NCBI GenBank assembly: GCA_020248985.1
Contig: JADCGL010000018.1
Span: 150,449-214,448, forward strand
Direction: 5' to 3'
DNA: 64,000 nucleotides
DNA from: Telmatospirillum sp.
GTDB lineage: Bacteria; Pseudomonadota; Alphaproteobacteria; CACIAM-22H2
The notes beneath the pieces were generated by a model. It worked only from the letters and a program-made list of their open reading frames with translations, ran no database searches and had not been told where the DNA came from. Positions 52,177 to 62,114 of the stretch are shown here, piece by piece; positions within the stretch are counted from its first letter, which is position 1, and each line of letters starts with the position of its first letter. The position numbers and the translations under genes were made by a program.

Positions 52177-53181
52177 TCAGGTCGGCGCGGTTTCTCCAAC
52201 AGCGCGCCCGAGATTGCCATAAGGCAAGGGGCCGATCGCGCGGGCACGGGTCGAAGCGCCGTCGAAATCCCACCATAGGCGCAGCAGATGACGGCGCCTG
52301 TCTTGCGCCTCGAAATCCTCGTAAGCCGAGCGCGCGTGCAGCACCGTCTCGTTGCTGACCAGTTGGATGTCGCCGGGCTGGAAATCCATTGAAAGGTGAA
52401 GTTCCTCGCGGTCGATGATCCGGTCGAGCGTATCGAGCGCTTCGAATTCGGCTGCTGTCATTGTAGTGCCGCGGCGCTTGTAGACGGTTTCGAGAAAGTT
52501 GCGGTTGTAGGTGCAGCGAAAATGGCCGTCGTAGCTCGCAAAAATAGGGATCACCGGACCGACCGGTTCCTCGCCGGCCCCGTGTTCCTCGCGCCGGTCC
52601 CAGGCGAAGCCCCGCGTGAGTATCGGCAACAAATCCGGCCGCTCACGCCGGAGCAAGGCGAATGCGGTGGCGGAACTTGCGAGCAGACTCTGACCACCGC
52701 TCTTGGCTTGGCGGATGCAAAGAAGACCAACCGCGTCGGCGAGATCGATATGGAACTTCGCCTCGCGATTGGTCTGGAAGCCACGTCGGAGGCCGCTGAC
52801 GGGGCCCTTGTCGGTGACGTGCGCGATCAATTCGCTCGCCGCCGTTTGGGTCACGCCGATCCCTAGATGCGTGCCGATACCCCAAAACAGCAGTTCAAGA
52901 TCCGACACCGAATACCGATCGACGGGAATTCCCCGAAGCAACGCGAAACCTCGCCCGACGTCGATCTGACGGCGTGCTTCCGCGATCAGCTTCTGCCAGT
53001 TCGGGAGTGCAAATGCCGTCCGATCAATCGCGGCAAGCGGCAGACGCCGCTGTGCCACCGCGTCCATTGCGCGATGCAGATCGTCGATTTGCGCGGGCGA
53101 CAGCGGATAGCGCCAGCTCGGATCGGTCGCGAGGTCTTTTCCGTACCAAACGGCGGCTTCATGCGGGGCGATTTCGGACAT
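52177..53181 (-). CDS. TauD/TfdA-like Fe(II)/2-oxoglutarate dioxygenase
   Basis: 334-aa enzyme of the clavaminate synthase-like TauD superfamily. ATG 53181 follows a GAGG; the longer frame overlaps the ATPase gene. The iron triad is H144 and D146 in FHIDLAD and H282 in TVLHARSAY, and the 2-oxoglutarate arginine is in RRHLLRLWWD. Family members hydroxylate diverse substrates (gamma-butyrobetaine-like or amino-acid-derived). It is the last gene of the operon with the two ATPases, SDR and RraA-like protein. Confidence 0.9.
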   Translation of the reverse strand: MSEIAPHEAAVWYGKDLATDPSWRYPLSPAQIDDLHRAMDAVAQRRLPLAAIDRTAFALPNWQKLIAEARRQIDVGRGFALLRGIPVDRYSVSDLELLFWGIGTHLGIGVTQTAASELIAHVTDKGPVSGLRRGFQTNREAKFHIDLADAVGLLCIRQAKSGGQSLLASSATAFALLRRERPDLLPILTRGFAWDRREEHGAGEEPVGPVIPIFASYDGHFRCTYNRNFLETVYKRRGTTMTAAEFEALDTLDRIIDREELHLSMDFQPGDIQLVSNETVLHARSAYEDFEAQDRRRHLLRLWWDFDGASTRARAIGPLPYGNLGRAVGETAPT

Positions 53182-53194
53182 TGGTCTTGCCTCG

Positions 53195-54157
53195 TTAGAT
53201 ATCGTTGCGAATGCAAGCACTCGTGTGACCGGGTGCTATTTCGATGAGCGGGGGACGGCGCTCTGCGCAAGCGGGCAATGCATGTGGGCAGCGGGTACGG
53301 AAGGTGCAGCCGCTGGGTGGATTGATCGGGCTCGGCATCTCGCCGGTGAGCGGCGGCATCGTCGGACGCCGCGCGGCACCGATGACCGGCATCGCCGCCA
53401 GCAAGGCGCGCGTGTAGGGATGGTGCGGACGGCGATAGAGTGCCGCTGCCGGTGCTATTTCGACGATGCGGCCGAGATACATGACCGCGACGCGATCGCA
53501 GACATATTCGACGACGCCCAGATTGTGGGCGACAAGCAGCATCGCCAGGCCGAGGTCGCGGCGCAGCGATTCCAGAAGTTCTAGGATCTGCGCCTGGATC
53601 GACACGTCGAGTGCGGACACCGGTTCGTCCGCGACGATAAGGTCCGGCTCGGTCGCAAGCGCTCGGGCGATGGCGACGCGCTGGCGCTGGCCGCCGGACA
53701 ATTGATGCGGATAGCGCTGCGCGAACGAGGCTGGCAAGCCGACGCGATCCAGCAGACGCGCTGTGCGTGCTTTGATGTCGGTCTTTCCATGGATCGCCAT
53801 CGGTTCTGCGAGCGTCGCGTCGATCGTCAGCCGCGGATTGAGCGACGCAAACGGGTCCTGGAAGACGATCTGCATGCGTTGACGCAGCGGGCGCAGCCGT
53901 GCGCGCGACTGGGACGCGATATCGACGCCGTCGAACAGGATTTCGCCCGCTTGGGACGGAACCAGACGCAAAGCGGCGAGTCCGGCCGTCGATTTGCCCG
54001 ACCCGGACTCGCCGACAAGCCCAAGCACTTCGCCACGTGCGACGGTGAACGATACGCCATCGACTGCTTTGACCCATGCCGACGGCTGGCCGAACGCGCC
54101 GCGCCGGACCGGAAAGCGCACCTCCAGGTTTCGGACGTCCAGGAGCGGCGTATTCAT
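53195..54157 (-). CDS. ABC transporter ATPase (DppF-like)
   Basis: 320-aa ATPase. I start at ATG 54157 ([13 protein letters not shown]), which overlaps the stop of the next ATPase. Walker A GESGSGKS lies near residue 50, with the Q-loop [12 protein letters not shown], signature LSGGQRQRV and Walker [13 protein letters not shown]. The C-terminal cysteine group [14 protein letters not shown] is present. Its permeases are not in this operon but in the divergent one at 59.0-60.9 kb. Confidence 0.92.
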   Translation of the reverse strand: MNTPLLDVRNLEVRFPVRRGAFGQPSAWVKAVDGVSFTVARGEVLGLVGESGSGKSTAGLAALRLVPSQAGEILFDGVDIASQSRARLRPLRQRMQIVFQDPFASLNPRLTIDATLAEPMAIHGKTDIKARTARLLDRVGLPASFAQRYPHQLSGGQRQRVAIARALATEPDLIVADEPVSALDVSIQAQILELLESLRRDLGLAMLLVAHNLGVVEYVCDRVAVMYLGRIVEIAPAAALYRRPHHPYTRALLAAMPVIGAARRPTMPPLTGEMPSPINPPSGCTFRTRCPHALPACAERRPPLIEIAPGHTSACIRNDI

Positions 54158-55170
54158 GCCGCACCTTCGAGTTCGAGCGCATCCCAGCGCAGGCAGCGGA
54201 CCGAACCGCCTGGATGCACCGTCAGTTCGGGCGACGTGTGCGCGCAAGCCGCCACAGCATATCCGCAACGCGGCTCGAAGCGGCAGCCGGCGGCCTTTGC
54301 GCCAGGCTGTGCCGGCGTGCCTTGGATCGCGTGCAGGGGGACTCGCGTGCCTGTCGTAGGGTCGAAACGCGGGATCGATGCGAGCAAACCTGCGAGATAG
54401 GGGTGGCGCGGTCGGCGCATCGCGGCTTCGACGGTCGCCGCTTCGACGGCTTGGCCCGCATACATGACAACGAGTCTTTGTGCGGTCTGCGCCACCACTG
54501 CGAGATCGTGGGAAATCAGGATCATCGCCATGCCCCGCCGGCGGCCGAGTTCTGCCAGCAACGCCAGAATCTGCGCCTGGACCGTAACGTCGAGTGCTGT
54601 GGTTGGTTCGTCGGCGATCAGCAGATCGGGTTCGCAGGCGAGTGCGATCGCGATCATGACACGTTGACGCATGCCGCCGGACATTTCGAAGGGAAGTGTG
54701 TCCACACGGCGGGCGGGATCCGAAATCCCGACTTCGGCCAACAGCTCGATTGCCCGAGTGCGGGCTGCGGACCGGTCGAGGCCAGCATGCAGGCGAAGGG
54801 ATTCGCCGATCTGCTCGCCGACTGACATCAGCGGATTGAGGCTCGTCATCGGCTCCTGGAACACCATCGCGATCCGGTTGCCTCTTATCTTGCGCAGTGC
54901 TGCCTCGCCGATCTGCAGCAGATCGCGCGGCGCTTCGCCATACGGCTGAAAAATCGCGCTGCCGCCAGCTATCCGACCCTTTGGCTTCGGCAGCAGACCC
55001 ATCAAGGCAAGGCTCGTGACCGATTTTCCGGATCCCGATTCGCCGACGATCGCGAGCGTTTCGCCGCGCGCGACATCGAACGAGACGCCATCGACCGCGC
55101 GAACGGTTCGGCCGCCGCCGTCAAACGTGACGGCTAAGTCGCGCACGCGAAGCAGCGGCGCATCAGCCAC
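54154..55170 (-). CDS. ABC transporter ATPase (DppD-like)
   Basis: 338-aa ATPase. GTG 55170 overlaps the end of the SDR gene by a few bases; ATG 55185 is an alternative. Walker [10 protein letters not shown]-loop [12 protein letters not shown], signature MSGGMRQRV (Met replacing Leu, as in DppD proteins) and Walker [13 protein letters not shown] are complete, as is the [14 protein letters not shown] tail. It pairs with the DppF-like subunit. Confidence 0.92.
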   Translation of the reverse strand: MADAPLLRVRDLAVTFDGGGRTVRAVDGVSFDVARGETLAIVGESGSGKSVTSLALMGLLPKPKGRIAGGSAIFQPYGEAPRDLLQIGEAALRKIRGNRIAMVFQEPMTSLNPLMSVGEQIGESLRLHAGLDRSAARTRAIELLAEVGISDPARRVDTLPFEMSGGMRQRVMIAIALACEPDLLIADEPTTALDVTVQAQILALLAELGRRRGMAMILISHDLAVVAQTAQRLVVMYAGQAVEAATVEAAMRRPRHPYLAGLLASIPRFDPTTGTRVPLHAIQGTPAQPGAKAAGCRFEPRCGYAVAACAHTSPELTVHPGGSVRCLRWDALELEGAA

Positions 55171-55927
55171 CGTGCAGCCCGCCATCGACGAAGAGACAAT
55201 TGTCGGTGATGTAGTTGGCTTCAGGGCGGCACAGCATGAGGGCAGCAAAGGCGCAGTCTTCGGGCGATCCGAAGCGACCCGCCGGTATGGCCGACAAAAC
55301 ACGCGCGCGATAGGCGGGGTCGGCCAAGGCCTCTTCATTCCGGGCCGTCGGAATCACCCCCGGCGCCAGCAAGTTTACGGTTACACCAGACGGGGCAAGC
55401 TGCGACGCCAAGCTTTTTACCATGCCGTGCAGCGCGTGCTTGGATGCCGCATAACCGAGCATGTCGGGATGGGGCTTGGCTTGTTGCACGCTTCCGATCG
55501 CAAGGATACGGCCCCAGCCGCGTTCGGCCATCGCGGGCGCAAGCGCTGCGGCGCTTGCGTGCGCGGCTGCGACGTTGATCCGGTATTGCCGTTCCATGTC
55601 GTCCTGTGTCAGTTCCGCCCAGGGTTTCCGGATCTGATCCGCAGCATTGAGGACGAGTATATCGATCTGCCCGAGTGCAGCGACGGCCGCTTCGGCGAGA
55701 TACCGTCCGGCATCCTGTTCGCCAAGATCGTGTCGAAATACCGCCGTGCGTCGGCCGGTCGCGGCGACGAGCCTCGCGGTCGCGTCGCAATCGGCCGGAT
55801 CGCCGGTTCCGTGGACAGCAATGTCGGCGCCGACATTTGCAAGCGCCAGTGCTATCGCCTGGCCGATCCCGCGCCCAGAACCTGTCACGAGCGCGGTACG
55901 ACCGGCGAGGACAGGGCCTTCTTTCAC
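55163..55927 (-). CDS. Short-chain dehydrogenase/reductase
   Basis: 254-aa classical SDR. GTG 55927 overlaps the stop of the RraA-like gene (GTGA). Cofactor motif TGSGRGIG at 15-22, NAA at 94-96 and the catalytic S146, Y159, K163 (YAASK) are present. The charge pattern after the second strand (HGTGDPAD) does not give a clear NAD/NADP preference. Likely an alcohol or sugar-acid oxidation step beside the aldolase-like gene. Confidence 0.92.
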   Translation of the reverse strand: MKEGPVLAGRTALVTGSGRGIGQAIALALANVGADIAVHGTGDPADCDATARLVAATGRRTAVFRHDLGEQDAGRYLAEAAVAALGQIDILVLNAADQIRKPWAELTQDDMERQYRINVAAAHASAAALAPAMAERGWGRILAIGSVQQAKPHPDMLGYAASKHALHGMVKSLASQLAPSGVTVNLLAPGVIPTARNEEALADPAYRARVLSAIPAGRFGSPEDCAFAALMLCRPEANYITDNCLFVDGGLHGG

Positions 55928-56598
55928 AGTTTGCGGTATTTGCGGTAAACGGCTTCGACGTCGGCGCCGGGGGCAACGAAATCGCGGCGCGCTTCGTTTT
56001 CGACGGCCGCGTGTTCCTCGGACAGCCGCAGCACCTCTTCGAGCCGCTCGAACGGAATCACGACCACGCCGTCGATGTCGCCGAACATGAAGTCGCCGGG
56101 GCGCACCGTGACGGTGGCACTCAGGTTGCCGCGGAGTTGGACGGGCGTTTGCCAGCGAAAATAGCTCCAGCGGTTCAGCGCTTCGACCGGCGAGTGATAG
56201 CGTGAAATCGTCGGGAAGTTCATTTCCAGAAGATGGCGCGAATCACGGATGCCGCCGTCGATGACTGCACCCACCACGCCGTTGGCTCGGCCGAGCACGG
56301 CGTTCATCTCGCCGTAGTGCGCTACGCGCGTGTCGAAAGAGCAGTCGCGCACGTCGACGCACGGATGGCGCATCGCTTTGAACAGTTTGATGCGCCGGTC
56401 GCGCAGTTCAGGGTCACCGTTGGGGTCGTTGATCCCTTGGATCGTGAAGGCGGGGCCCGCCACGATCATGTCAGCACGCAATGGCCGCATGTCAGTGGCA
56501 AGCGCCTGATTGGGGAGTCCCATTCCGTCCAAGATGTCGTAGACGAGCCCGGTATACAGCTTTTTGAAGCGATCGCAGATGTCGGTCATCGGTATCAT
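55924..56598 (-). CDS. RraA/HMG-aldolase-like protein
   Basis: 224-aa protein of the RraA superfamily, which includes 4-hydroxy-4-methyl-2-oxoglutarate/oxaloacetate aldolases and the RNase E regulator. VVGAVIDGGIRDSR (about 109-122) carries the metal and substrate residues of the aldolases, and GDFMFGDIDGVVVIP near the end is the family mark. In a catabolic operon an aldolase or decarboxylase role is more likely than RNase control. Its stop overlaps the SDR start. Confidence 0.85.
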   Translation of the reverse strand: MIPMTDICDRFKKLYTGLVYDILDGMGLPNQALATDMRPLRADMIVAGPAFTIQGINDPNGDPELRDRRIKLFKAMRHPCVDVRDCSFDTRVAHYGEMNAVLGRANGVVGAVIDGGIRDSRHLLEMNFPTISRYHSPVEALNRWSYFRWQTPVQLRGNLSATVTVRPGDFMFGDIDGVVVIPFERLEEVLRLSEEHAAVENEARRDFVAPGADVEAVYRKYRKL

Positions 56599-56611
56599 GT
56601 TGGTGTTTCCT

Positions 56612-58144
56612 TTAGCGCTTCAGCCAGGCTTCGGACAGGATCCAAGCGCCGCCGATGTCGAAGCGCAAATTCTGCACCTCGGCGCGGTAGACGTGCGGCG
56701 CTTCGCGGAAAAACAGGAAGGCGTAGTAGGATTTGTCGAGCAGAAGCTGTTGTGCTTTCAGATAGGCTGTGCGCCGTTGCTCCTGGTCGGTCGCGCGGGC
56801 GGCTTCAGAGACTGCATCGAACACAGCCTCGTCGCGGATAGCCGACCAGTTGAACGCCGCATTGCGCCCGAAGAACGGCCCGAAGGTTTGGTCCGGATCC
56901 GGGCGCGGCACGTTGGCGCGCAGCATTGCCGCTTCGTGGCGACGGTTGAGAACCTTGTCGAGCCACGCTTGGCGTTCGAGGATCTCGATATTGACTGTGA
57001 CGCCGATCTGTCGAAGTTGGGCTTGCATCAGCTGTGCGATCTGCGTATCGGGTTCGCGCTGGATCACGCTGATCGTCATCGTGAAGCCTGTTCCCTTGCC
57101 TGCTTCGGCGAGCAGTCTGCGCGCAGCTGCCTGGTCGTAAGGAACGGTGCGCAGCGAAGCGTCGTAAATCCATTCGCCCGGTGCGGCGACCGTCGGCGTG
57201 ACGGCCCCGTACTGGCCCGACACGACGCGCATCATCACGTTGCGGTCGAGCGCATGCAGGACCGCGCGGCGCACCCGCTCGTCGTCGAAGGGCGGCTGCG
57301 ACACGTTGAACGCCATGAACTGGGTGATGCCCGGCGGCACCTTGAGGATCTTGAGATCGGCGCTGCGTTCGACCTCGGGAATGTCGCGCGGCGTCATGGA
57401 ATCGGTCAGATGTACGCCGCCGGATTTCAGCTCGACCATCTTGACGGCAGGTTGGGTAATGAAGCGCATCGTGATGCCGTCAAGATAGGGCAGCGCCTGG
57501 CCAGCCGCGTCCTTGCGCCAGTAGTTTTCATTGCGGCGCAGGGTCACGCGCGTCCCGGAAACCCACTCTTCGAACTTGAACGCGCCGGTGCCGACCGGAC
57601 TGCGCCCGTAATCCTGGCCGAATTTTTCGACGGCGGTCGGCGACGACATCATGCCGGCCTCAACAGCGAGCGCGCTGAGGGCCGCTCCGGAAGGTTCTTT
57701 CAGCACCACTCGGATCGAAAGCGGTCCTGCGACTTCGACGCTTTCGACCGCAGAGAGATCGGAGCGGCGTGGCGCATTGATTCTGGGATCGAGAGCGCGG
57801 CGGAGGTTCCACACGGCGGCGGCCTCATCGAAGGGCGTTCCGTCGTGAAAGCGAACGCCGGAGCGCAACCGAAACAGGATCGCCTTGCCGCCCTGTTCGA
57901 ACGTCCAACTTTCGGCGAGCGCGGGCTCAAGCTTGCCTTGTGCGTCGAAGCGCAGCAGCGCTTCGTAGATCTGAAGCAGGAGATAGCGATCCGACGTTGG
58001 CGCGTCGCCCATGATTGGGTCGAGGCTGCGCGGCTGAAGATCCATCGAGGCGTTGAGCGTACCGCCGCGTTGCGGCGCTTGCGCGTGGGAGATGTCTGAC
58101 ATCAGCAGAAAGGCCAACGCCAGCGCTGCAATAACTCGGTTCAT
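56612..58144 (-). CDS. Periplasmic binding protein, SBP family 5
   Basis: 510-aa solute-binding protein. ATG 58144 follows GGAGGAAGCG. The signal peptide is MNRVIAALALAFLLMSDISHAQA. Family marks are RSGVRFHDGTPFDEAAAVWNLRR and GTGAFKFEEW. Not closely similar to the binding proteins at 47.7-50.9 kb. It is the first gene of the left-pointing operon. With the ATPases downstream and the permeases across the divergent promoter it makes one full importer. Confidence 0.92.
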   Translation of the reverse strand: MNRVIAALALAFLLMSDISHAQAPQRGGTLNASMDLQPRSLDPIMGDAPTSDRYLLLQIYEALLRFDAQGKLEPALAESWTFEQGGKAILFRLRSGVRFHDGTPFDEAAAVWNLRRALDPRINAPRRSDLSAVESVEVAGPLSIRVVLKEPSGAALSALAVEAGMMSSPTAVEKFGQDYGRSPVGTGAFKFEEWVSGTRVTLRRNENYWRKDAAGQALPYLDGITMRFITQPAVKMVELKSGGVHLTDSMTPRDIPEVERSADLKILKVPPGITQFMAFNVSQPPFDDERVRRAVLHALDRNVMMRVVSGQYGAVTPTVAAPGEWIYDASLRTVPYDQAAARRLLAEAGKGTGFTMTISVIQREPDTQIAQLMQAQLRQIGVTVNIEILERQAWLDKVLNRRHEAAMLRANVPRPDPDQTFGPFFGRNAAFNWSAIRDEAVFDAVSEAARATDQEQRRTAYLKAQQLLLDKSYYAFLFFREAPHVYRAEVQNLRFDIGGAWILSEAWLKR

Positions 58145-58180
58145 CGCTTCCTCCAATTTATTGTTGAGGCTATCTTTTCA

Positions 58181-58280
58181 GATATCATATAAGTAGTCAA
58201 TGTGGATTCTTGAAGTCAGGTAATGGGAGAATTATCCAATTATTTTCAGATGTTTGACATCTATATACTTATCATATATC
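58181..58280. promoter_or_regulatory. Paired inverted operator-like sites in divergent promoter region
   Basis: GATATCATATAAGTA at 58181-58195 and, in inverted orientation, TACTTATCATATATC at 58266-58280 agree at 12 of 15 positions. They lie before the binding protein gene and the FadR-type gene respectively, so one repressor could act on both operons. The CATATAA core is shared with the dyad at 43215-43233. Confidence 0.5.
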
Positions 58281-58288
58281 TTTGCAAA

Positions 58289-59056
58289 ATGATTGACTCG
58301 AGCATGCTTTCGCGGGGCGAAAAGCCGAAACTTTCCAACCGGATCGTCGACATCTTCGTCGATCGGATCGCGCGCGGCGAATTGCCGGCCGGATCCGCTT
58401 TGCCGTCGGAATCCGACCTCGCGCGTCAATTCGATGTCTCCAAACCGGTCGTGCGCGAGGCGTTAGGACAACTCGCAGCACTTGGCGTCTTGTCGATCAA
58501 GCAGGGGCGGCCAACGACGATTCGTGCGATGGGGGCGGGCCCCCTCGACGACTATTTCCGGATCGCGATCCGCGCCAACCAGAGCGGCTTGCGCGATGCG
58601 ATCGAGTTGCGGCGCGCTTTGGAAACCGAGATCGCGGGGCTTGCAGCCGAACGCATGGGTGTTGGCGACCTCGCCGATCTCGCAGTCGTCGTGCGGCGCA
58701 TGGAAATCACCGCCGACGATACGGAGCCGTGGCTCGAAGCCGATCTTGCGTTCCATCTTGCCTTGATGCGCGGTGCTAAGAACGCGTTGCTGGCGCATCT
58801 GGTCGGTGCCTTGACGGATGTGATGCGCCTCTCTATCCGCGCGATGGGCAAGCAGACGGATCTTCGCGACACAAAGGCGACGCTCGCGCGTCATTTGGCA
58901 ATATTCGACGCTGTGCGGGCGCGCGATCCTGAAGCGGCTCGGCGCGCGATGGCAGCGCATTTCGACGCCACACGCCCTGTGGTCGATGCAATCATCGCCG
59001 ATCGGGGGCGCACCCAAGGTATTGGCCTCGACGATGCACCGGAGGGGGCCAAGTGA
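58289..59056 (+). CDS. GntR family regulator, FadR/FCD subfamily
   Basis: 255-aa repressor starting at ATG 58289 (earlier in-frame codons to 58223 are AT-rich and overlap operator-like sites). The helix-turn-helix is LPSESDLARQFDVSKPVVREAL, and the FCD domain has AIELRRALETEIAGLAAERM and the metal histidines in DLAFHLALM and LARHLAIF. The stop overlaps the permease start (GTGA), so the regulator leads the right-pointing operon and probably autoregulates. Confidence 0.9.
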   Translation: MIDSSMLSRGEKPKLSNRIVDIFVDRIARGELPAGSALPSESDLARQFDVSKPVVREALGQLAALGVLSIKQGRPTTIRAMGAGPLDDYFRIAIRANQSGLRDAIELRRALETEIAGLAAERMGVGDLADLAVVVRRMEITADDTEPWLEADLAFHLALMRGAKNALLAHLVGALTDVMRLSIRAMGKQTDLRDTKATLARHLAIFDAVRARDPEAARRAMAAHFDATRPVVDAIIADRGRTQGIGLDDAPEGAK

Positions 59057-59994
59057 TCCGCTATCTGGGCTCCCGACTGTTGCAGATGGTGCCGGTCGTT
59101 TTCGTTGTGACGCTGGTGATTTTTCTGCTGACGCAGATGCTTCCGGGCGACCCGACCGTGACGATTCTGGGCGAACATTCGACGCCTGAGCAGCGCGCGC
59201 AGGCGCGGGTCGAGTACGGCCTCGATGCGCCCGCACCCGTTCAGTATCTGCGCTGGCTCGGCCGCACTGCGACCGGCGATCTTGGCCGCTCGCTGCGCAG
59301 CCGCGAGCGTGTGATCGACAAACTTGCCGAACGTGTTCCCGTCACGCTGCAATTGACCGGGCTCTCGATCCTGGTCGCCGTCGCGATCGGCATGCCGGCC
59401 GGTATCGCCGCGGCACGATGGCGTGGCACTTGGATTGACACGGTATCGAGTATCGCAGCTCTGTCGGGCATGGCAGTTCCGTATTTTTGGATGGGGGTTC
59501 TGCTGATTCTACTCTTTGCGCAAGAGCTGCGATGGCTGCCGCCGTCGGGCTATGTCGCATTCGCAAAAGATCCCGTTCAGAATCTGCGACTGATGGTGTT
59601 GCCGTCGCTGACGATTGGGCTTGCCTTCGCGGGGTTGATCATGCGCCAGACACGCGGGGCAATGCTCGAAGTTCTGTCGCAGGACTATGTGCGCACGGCA
59701 CGTGCGAAGGGTCTCGGCGAGTTCGCCGTGATGTTCAAACATGCGCTGCGTAACGCGCTGATTCCCGTCGTCACCGTGATCGGCCTGCAGATCGGCGCAT
59801 TGCTCGGCGGTGCGGTCGTGACTGAAACTGTCTTCTCGCTTCCTGGCTTGGGTCGAATGGTCGTCGAAGGAATCTTCACGCGCGATTTTCCGGTTATCCA
59901 AGGTGCGGTGATTTTCATCGTGCTCTGCGTGCTTGCCGTCAACCTTGCGACCGACATCGTCTATCGGTTCGTCGATCCGAGGGCGCAAGCATGA
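59053..59994 (+). CDS. Oligopeptide-type ABC transporter permease (DppB-like)
   Basis: 313-aa permease starting at GTG 59053 inside the regulator stop. N-terminal helix QMVPVVFVVTLVIFLL, MLPGDPTVTIL, GDLGRSLRSRERV, the loop QDYVRTARAKGLGEFAVMFKHA and VVTETVFSLPGLGRMVVEGI are all typical DppB segments. It couples with the next gene (ATGA overlap). Confidence 0.93.
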   Translation: MIRYLGSRLLQMVPVVFVVTLVIFLLTQMLPGDPTVTILGEHSTPEQRAQARVEYGLDAPAPVQYLRWLGRTATGDLGRSLRSRERVIDKLAERVPVTLQLTGLSILVAVAIGMPAGIAAARWRGTWIDTVSSIAALSGMAVPYFWMGVLLILLFAQELRWLPPSGYVAFAKDPVQNLRLMVLPSLTIGLAFAGLIMRQTRGAMLEVLSQDYVRTARAKGLGEFAVMFKHALRNALIPVVTVIGLQIGALLGGAVVTETVFSLPGLGRMVVEGIFTRDFPVIQGAVIFIVLCVLAVNLATDIVYRFVDPRAQA

Positions 59995-60869
59995 CCGCGC
60001 TGGCATCCACAGCCGAAAATGCCAACGCGACGGTTGAAAGCCCGGGGCGGTTGGTTATTCGGCGCCTTCTGCGCCATCGCCTCGGCGTCGTCGGGCTTGC
60101 GATCCTGGCAGCGATCGTGTTTGCGGCGATTTTTGCACCCATTCTTGTGCCGTTTGCGCCAGATGATGTGCTAGTTGGCGAGCCGCATTCGCCGCCGTCG
60201 GCGACGTTCTGGTTCGGCACCGATGAAATCGGCCGCGATGTACTTTCGCGCACGATCTATGGGGCCCGCGTCTCGATCCAGATCGTCGTGTTTGCACTTG
60301 CAGCCGCTATCGTTGTGGGCTCGGCCATCGGTCTTGCGTCCGGTTACGCCGGCGGCGTCTGGGATGCCGTTACAATGCGAATCATGGATGGGTTGCTCGC
60401 CTTTCCGCTGCTTGTTCTGGCGCTTGCGATCATCGCCGTGCTCGGACCGGATTTGTTGAACGCGATGATCGCGATCGCGGTGACAAAAACGCCCGGCTTT
60501 GCGCGCCTCGTGCGCGGCGAGGTCGTCCGGCTGCGGCGTATCGAATATGTCCGCGCGGCGGAAGCGGCAGGCGCTTCGGACATCCGCATCGTGCTGCGCC
60601 ATGTTTGGCCGAACATCATGGGCAATGTCGTGGTCTACGGCTCGCTGTCGGGCTCGCAGGCGCTCATCAACGAATCGGCTTTGAGCTTCCTGGGACTTGG
60701 CGTGCAGCCGCCGACCCCGAGCTGGGGCTATATGGTCGCGACCGGCATGCAGTTCTGGCAAAGCTGGTGGATGAGCTTTTTTCCGGGCCTGGCGATCTTC
60801 CTCGCTGTGCTCGCATTCAACGTCGTGGGCGACGCGCTACGCGATGCGCTCGACTCGCGTCTCGAATAA
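59991..60869 (+). CDS. Oligopeptide-type ABC transporter permease (DppC-like)
   Basis: 292-aa permease. RLLRHRLGVVGLAILAAIVF opens the first helix. ATFWFGTDEIGRDVLSRTIYG lies near 66-86, the EAA loop is RIEYVRAAEAAGASDIRIVL, and ALSFLGLGVQPPTPSWG closes the protein. Its ATPases and binding protein are in the divergent operon. The dehydratase gene follows after 11 bases. Confidence 0.93.
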   Translation: MTALASTAENANATVESPGRLVIRRLLRHRLGVVGLAILAAIVFAAIFAPILVPFAPDDVLVGEPHSPPSATFWFGTDEIGRDVLSRTIYGARVSIQIVVFALAAAIVVGSAIGLASGYAGGVWDAVTMRIMDGLLAFPLLVLALAIIAVLGPDLLNAMIAIAVTKTPGFARLVRGEVVRLRRIEYVRAAEAAGASDIRIVLRHVWPNIMGNVVVYGSLSGSQALINESALSFLGLGVQPPTPSWGYMVATGMQFWQSWWMSFFPGLAIFLAVLAFNVVGDALRDALDSRLE

Positions 60870-60880
60870 GGCAAAGCGCC

Positions 60881-62071
60881 ATGAAAATCGTCGATATGAA
60901 AGTGCGGTGCGTTGCGATCCCGACCAACGCGCAGCTTCGCCACAACACCGGCGTCCATCCCGGCTATTTCATGCGTACGATTCTGGAACTTGTGACCGAC
61001 GAAGGACTCGTCGGCCTGGGCGAAGTTGGCGGCGGCGACCAACGCGGCGCGTTGCTAAAACTCAAGCCCCGGGTCGTCGGTATCGATCCGTTCCACCTCG
61101 AGCAGATCAAGCTCCGCACGCTTCGTTCGGTCTATTACGCATCGAACGCGCGGCTCTATGCTGCGATCGAAATGGCCTGCCTCGACATCCAGGGCAAGGC
61201 GCTCGGCCGACCGCTCTGCGACCTTTTGGGCGGCGCTGTACGCGACCGCATTCCGTTCATTGCGTATCTGTTTTGGCGCTACGACCGCCCCGGCGGCGGT
61301 CACGACGCGCACCCCGAAGATATGGCGGATCTTTGCCAGCATCTGCACGAAACGCTGGGCGTAAATGCGATGAAGCTGAAGGCCGGGGTGCTGACGCCCG
61401 AAATCGAGGCGCGAGCCGTCGAGCTTTGCCGCGACCGGATGGGGCCGGAATTCGCATTGCGTATTGACCCCAACGGCGTTTGGTCGGTACCGACGGCAAT
61501 TCGGATCGGCCAGCGTCTTGAGGCAGTACGGCTCGAGTATTTCGAGGACCCCGCATGGGGTCTGGAAGGCAACGCCGCGGTTCGGCGCGCCGTGCGCATG
61601 CCGATCGCGACCAACATGTACCCGGCGAAGTTCGACGATCTCGGGCCCTCGATCCGGATGGGTGCGGTCGATATCGTTCTCACCGATATCCACTATTGGG
61701 AAGGTCCGCGCGGCGTGAAGGAATTGGCGGCGATTTGCCGTACGTTCGGTCTTGGTGTCGCGATGCATTCCGGCGTCGAATTCGGCGTCGAACTTGCTGC
61801 CATGCTCCACACGGCCGCTTCGATCCCGGAAATGACAGTGGCGGGGGACGCGCATTACCACTACCTGACCGACGACATCATCGAAGGGGGCTTAATGCGC
61901 TACGAAGGCGGGGCAATTCGCGTTCCGACAGGGCTCGGTCTCGGCGTCTCGCTCGACGAAGACAAGATGAAGCACTACGCCGCGCACTACGAAGCCAAAG
62001 GCGACTACTACGCACGCTTCCATCAGGACCCGTATCGACCTGACTGGGTTCCGGTCGTTGGGGGCATGTAA
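60881..62071 (+). CDS. Enolase-superfamily sugar-acid dehydratase (glucarate dehydratase-like)
   Basis: 396-aa protein of the mandelate racemase/glucarate dehydratase subgroup. The Lys pair is K165/K167 in MKLKAG, metal ligands are D196 (RIDPNG) and E222 (YFEDP) with the third near ATNMY, and the C-terminal base is H296 in HSGVEFG. The ATNM and HSGxEF motifs are closest to glucarate-type dehydratases, so a C6 aldarate or similar acid is a reasonable substrate. It fits with the RraA-like aldolase and SDR of the divergent operon as a sugar-acid pathway. Confidence 0.87.
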   Translation: MKIVDMKVRCVAIPTNAQLRHNTGVHPGYFMRTILELVTDEGLVGLGEVGGGDQRGALLKLKPRVVGIDPFHLEQIKLRTLRSVYYASNARLYAAIEMACLDIQGKALGRPLCDLLGGAVRDRIPFIAYLFWRYDRPGGGHDAHPEDMADLCQHLHETLGVNAMKLKAGVLTPEIEARAVELCRDRMGPEFALRIDPNGVWSVPTAIRIGQRLEAVRLEYFEDPAWGLEGNAAVRRAVRMPIATNMYPAKFDDLGPSIRMGAVDIVLTDIHYWEGPRGVKELAAICRTFGLGVAMHSGVEFGVELAAMLHTAASIPEMTVAGDAHYHYLTDDIIEGGLMRYEGGAIRVPTGLGLGVSLDEDKMKHYAAHYEAKGDYYARFHQDPYRPDWVPVVGGM

Positions 62072-62114
62072 GCAACGTCGATGACCGAAACCTCTCGCTT
62101 GGTCGAAGCCACCA

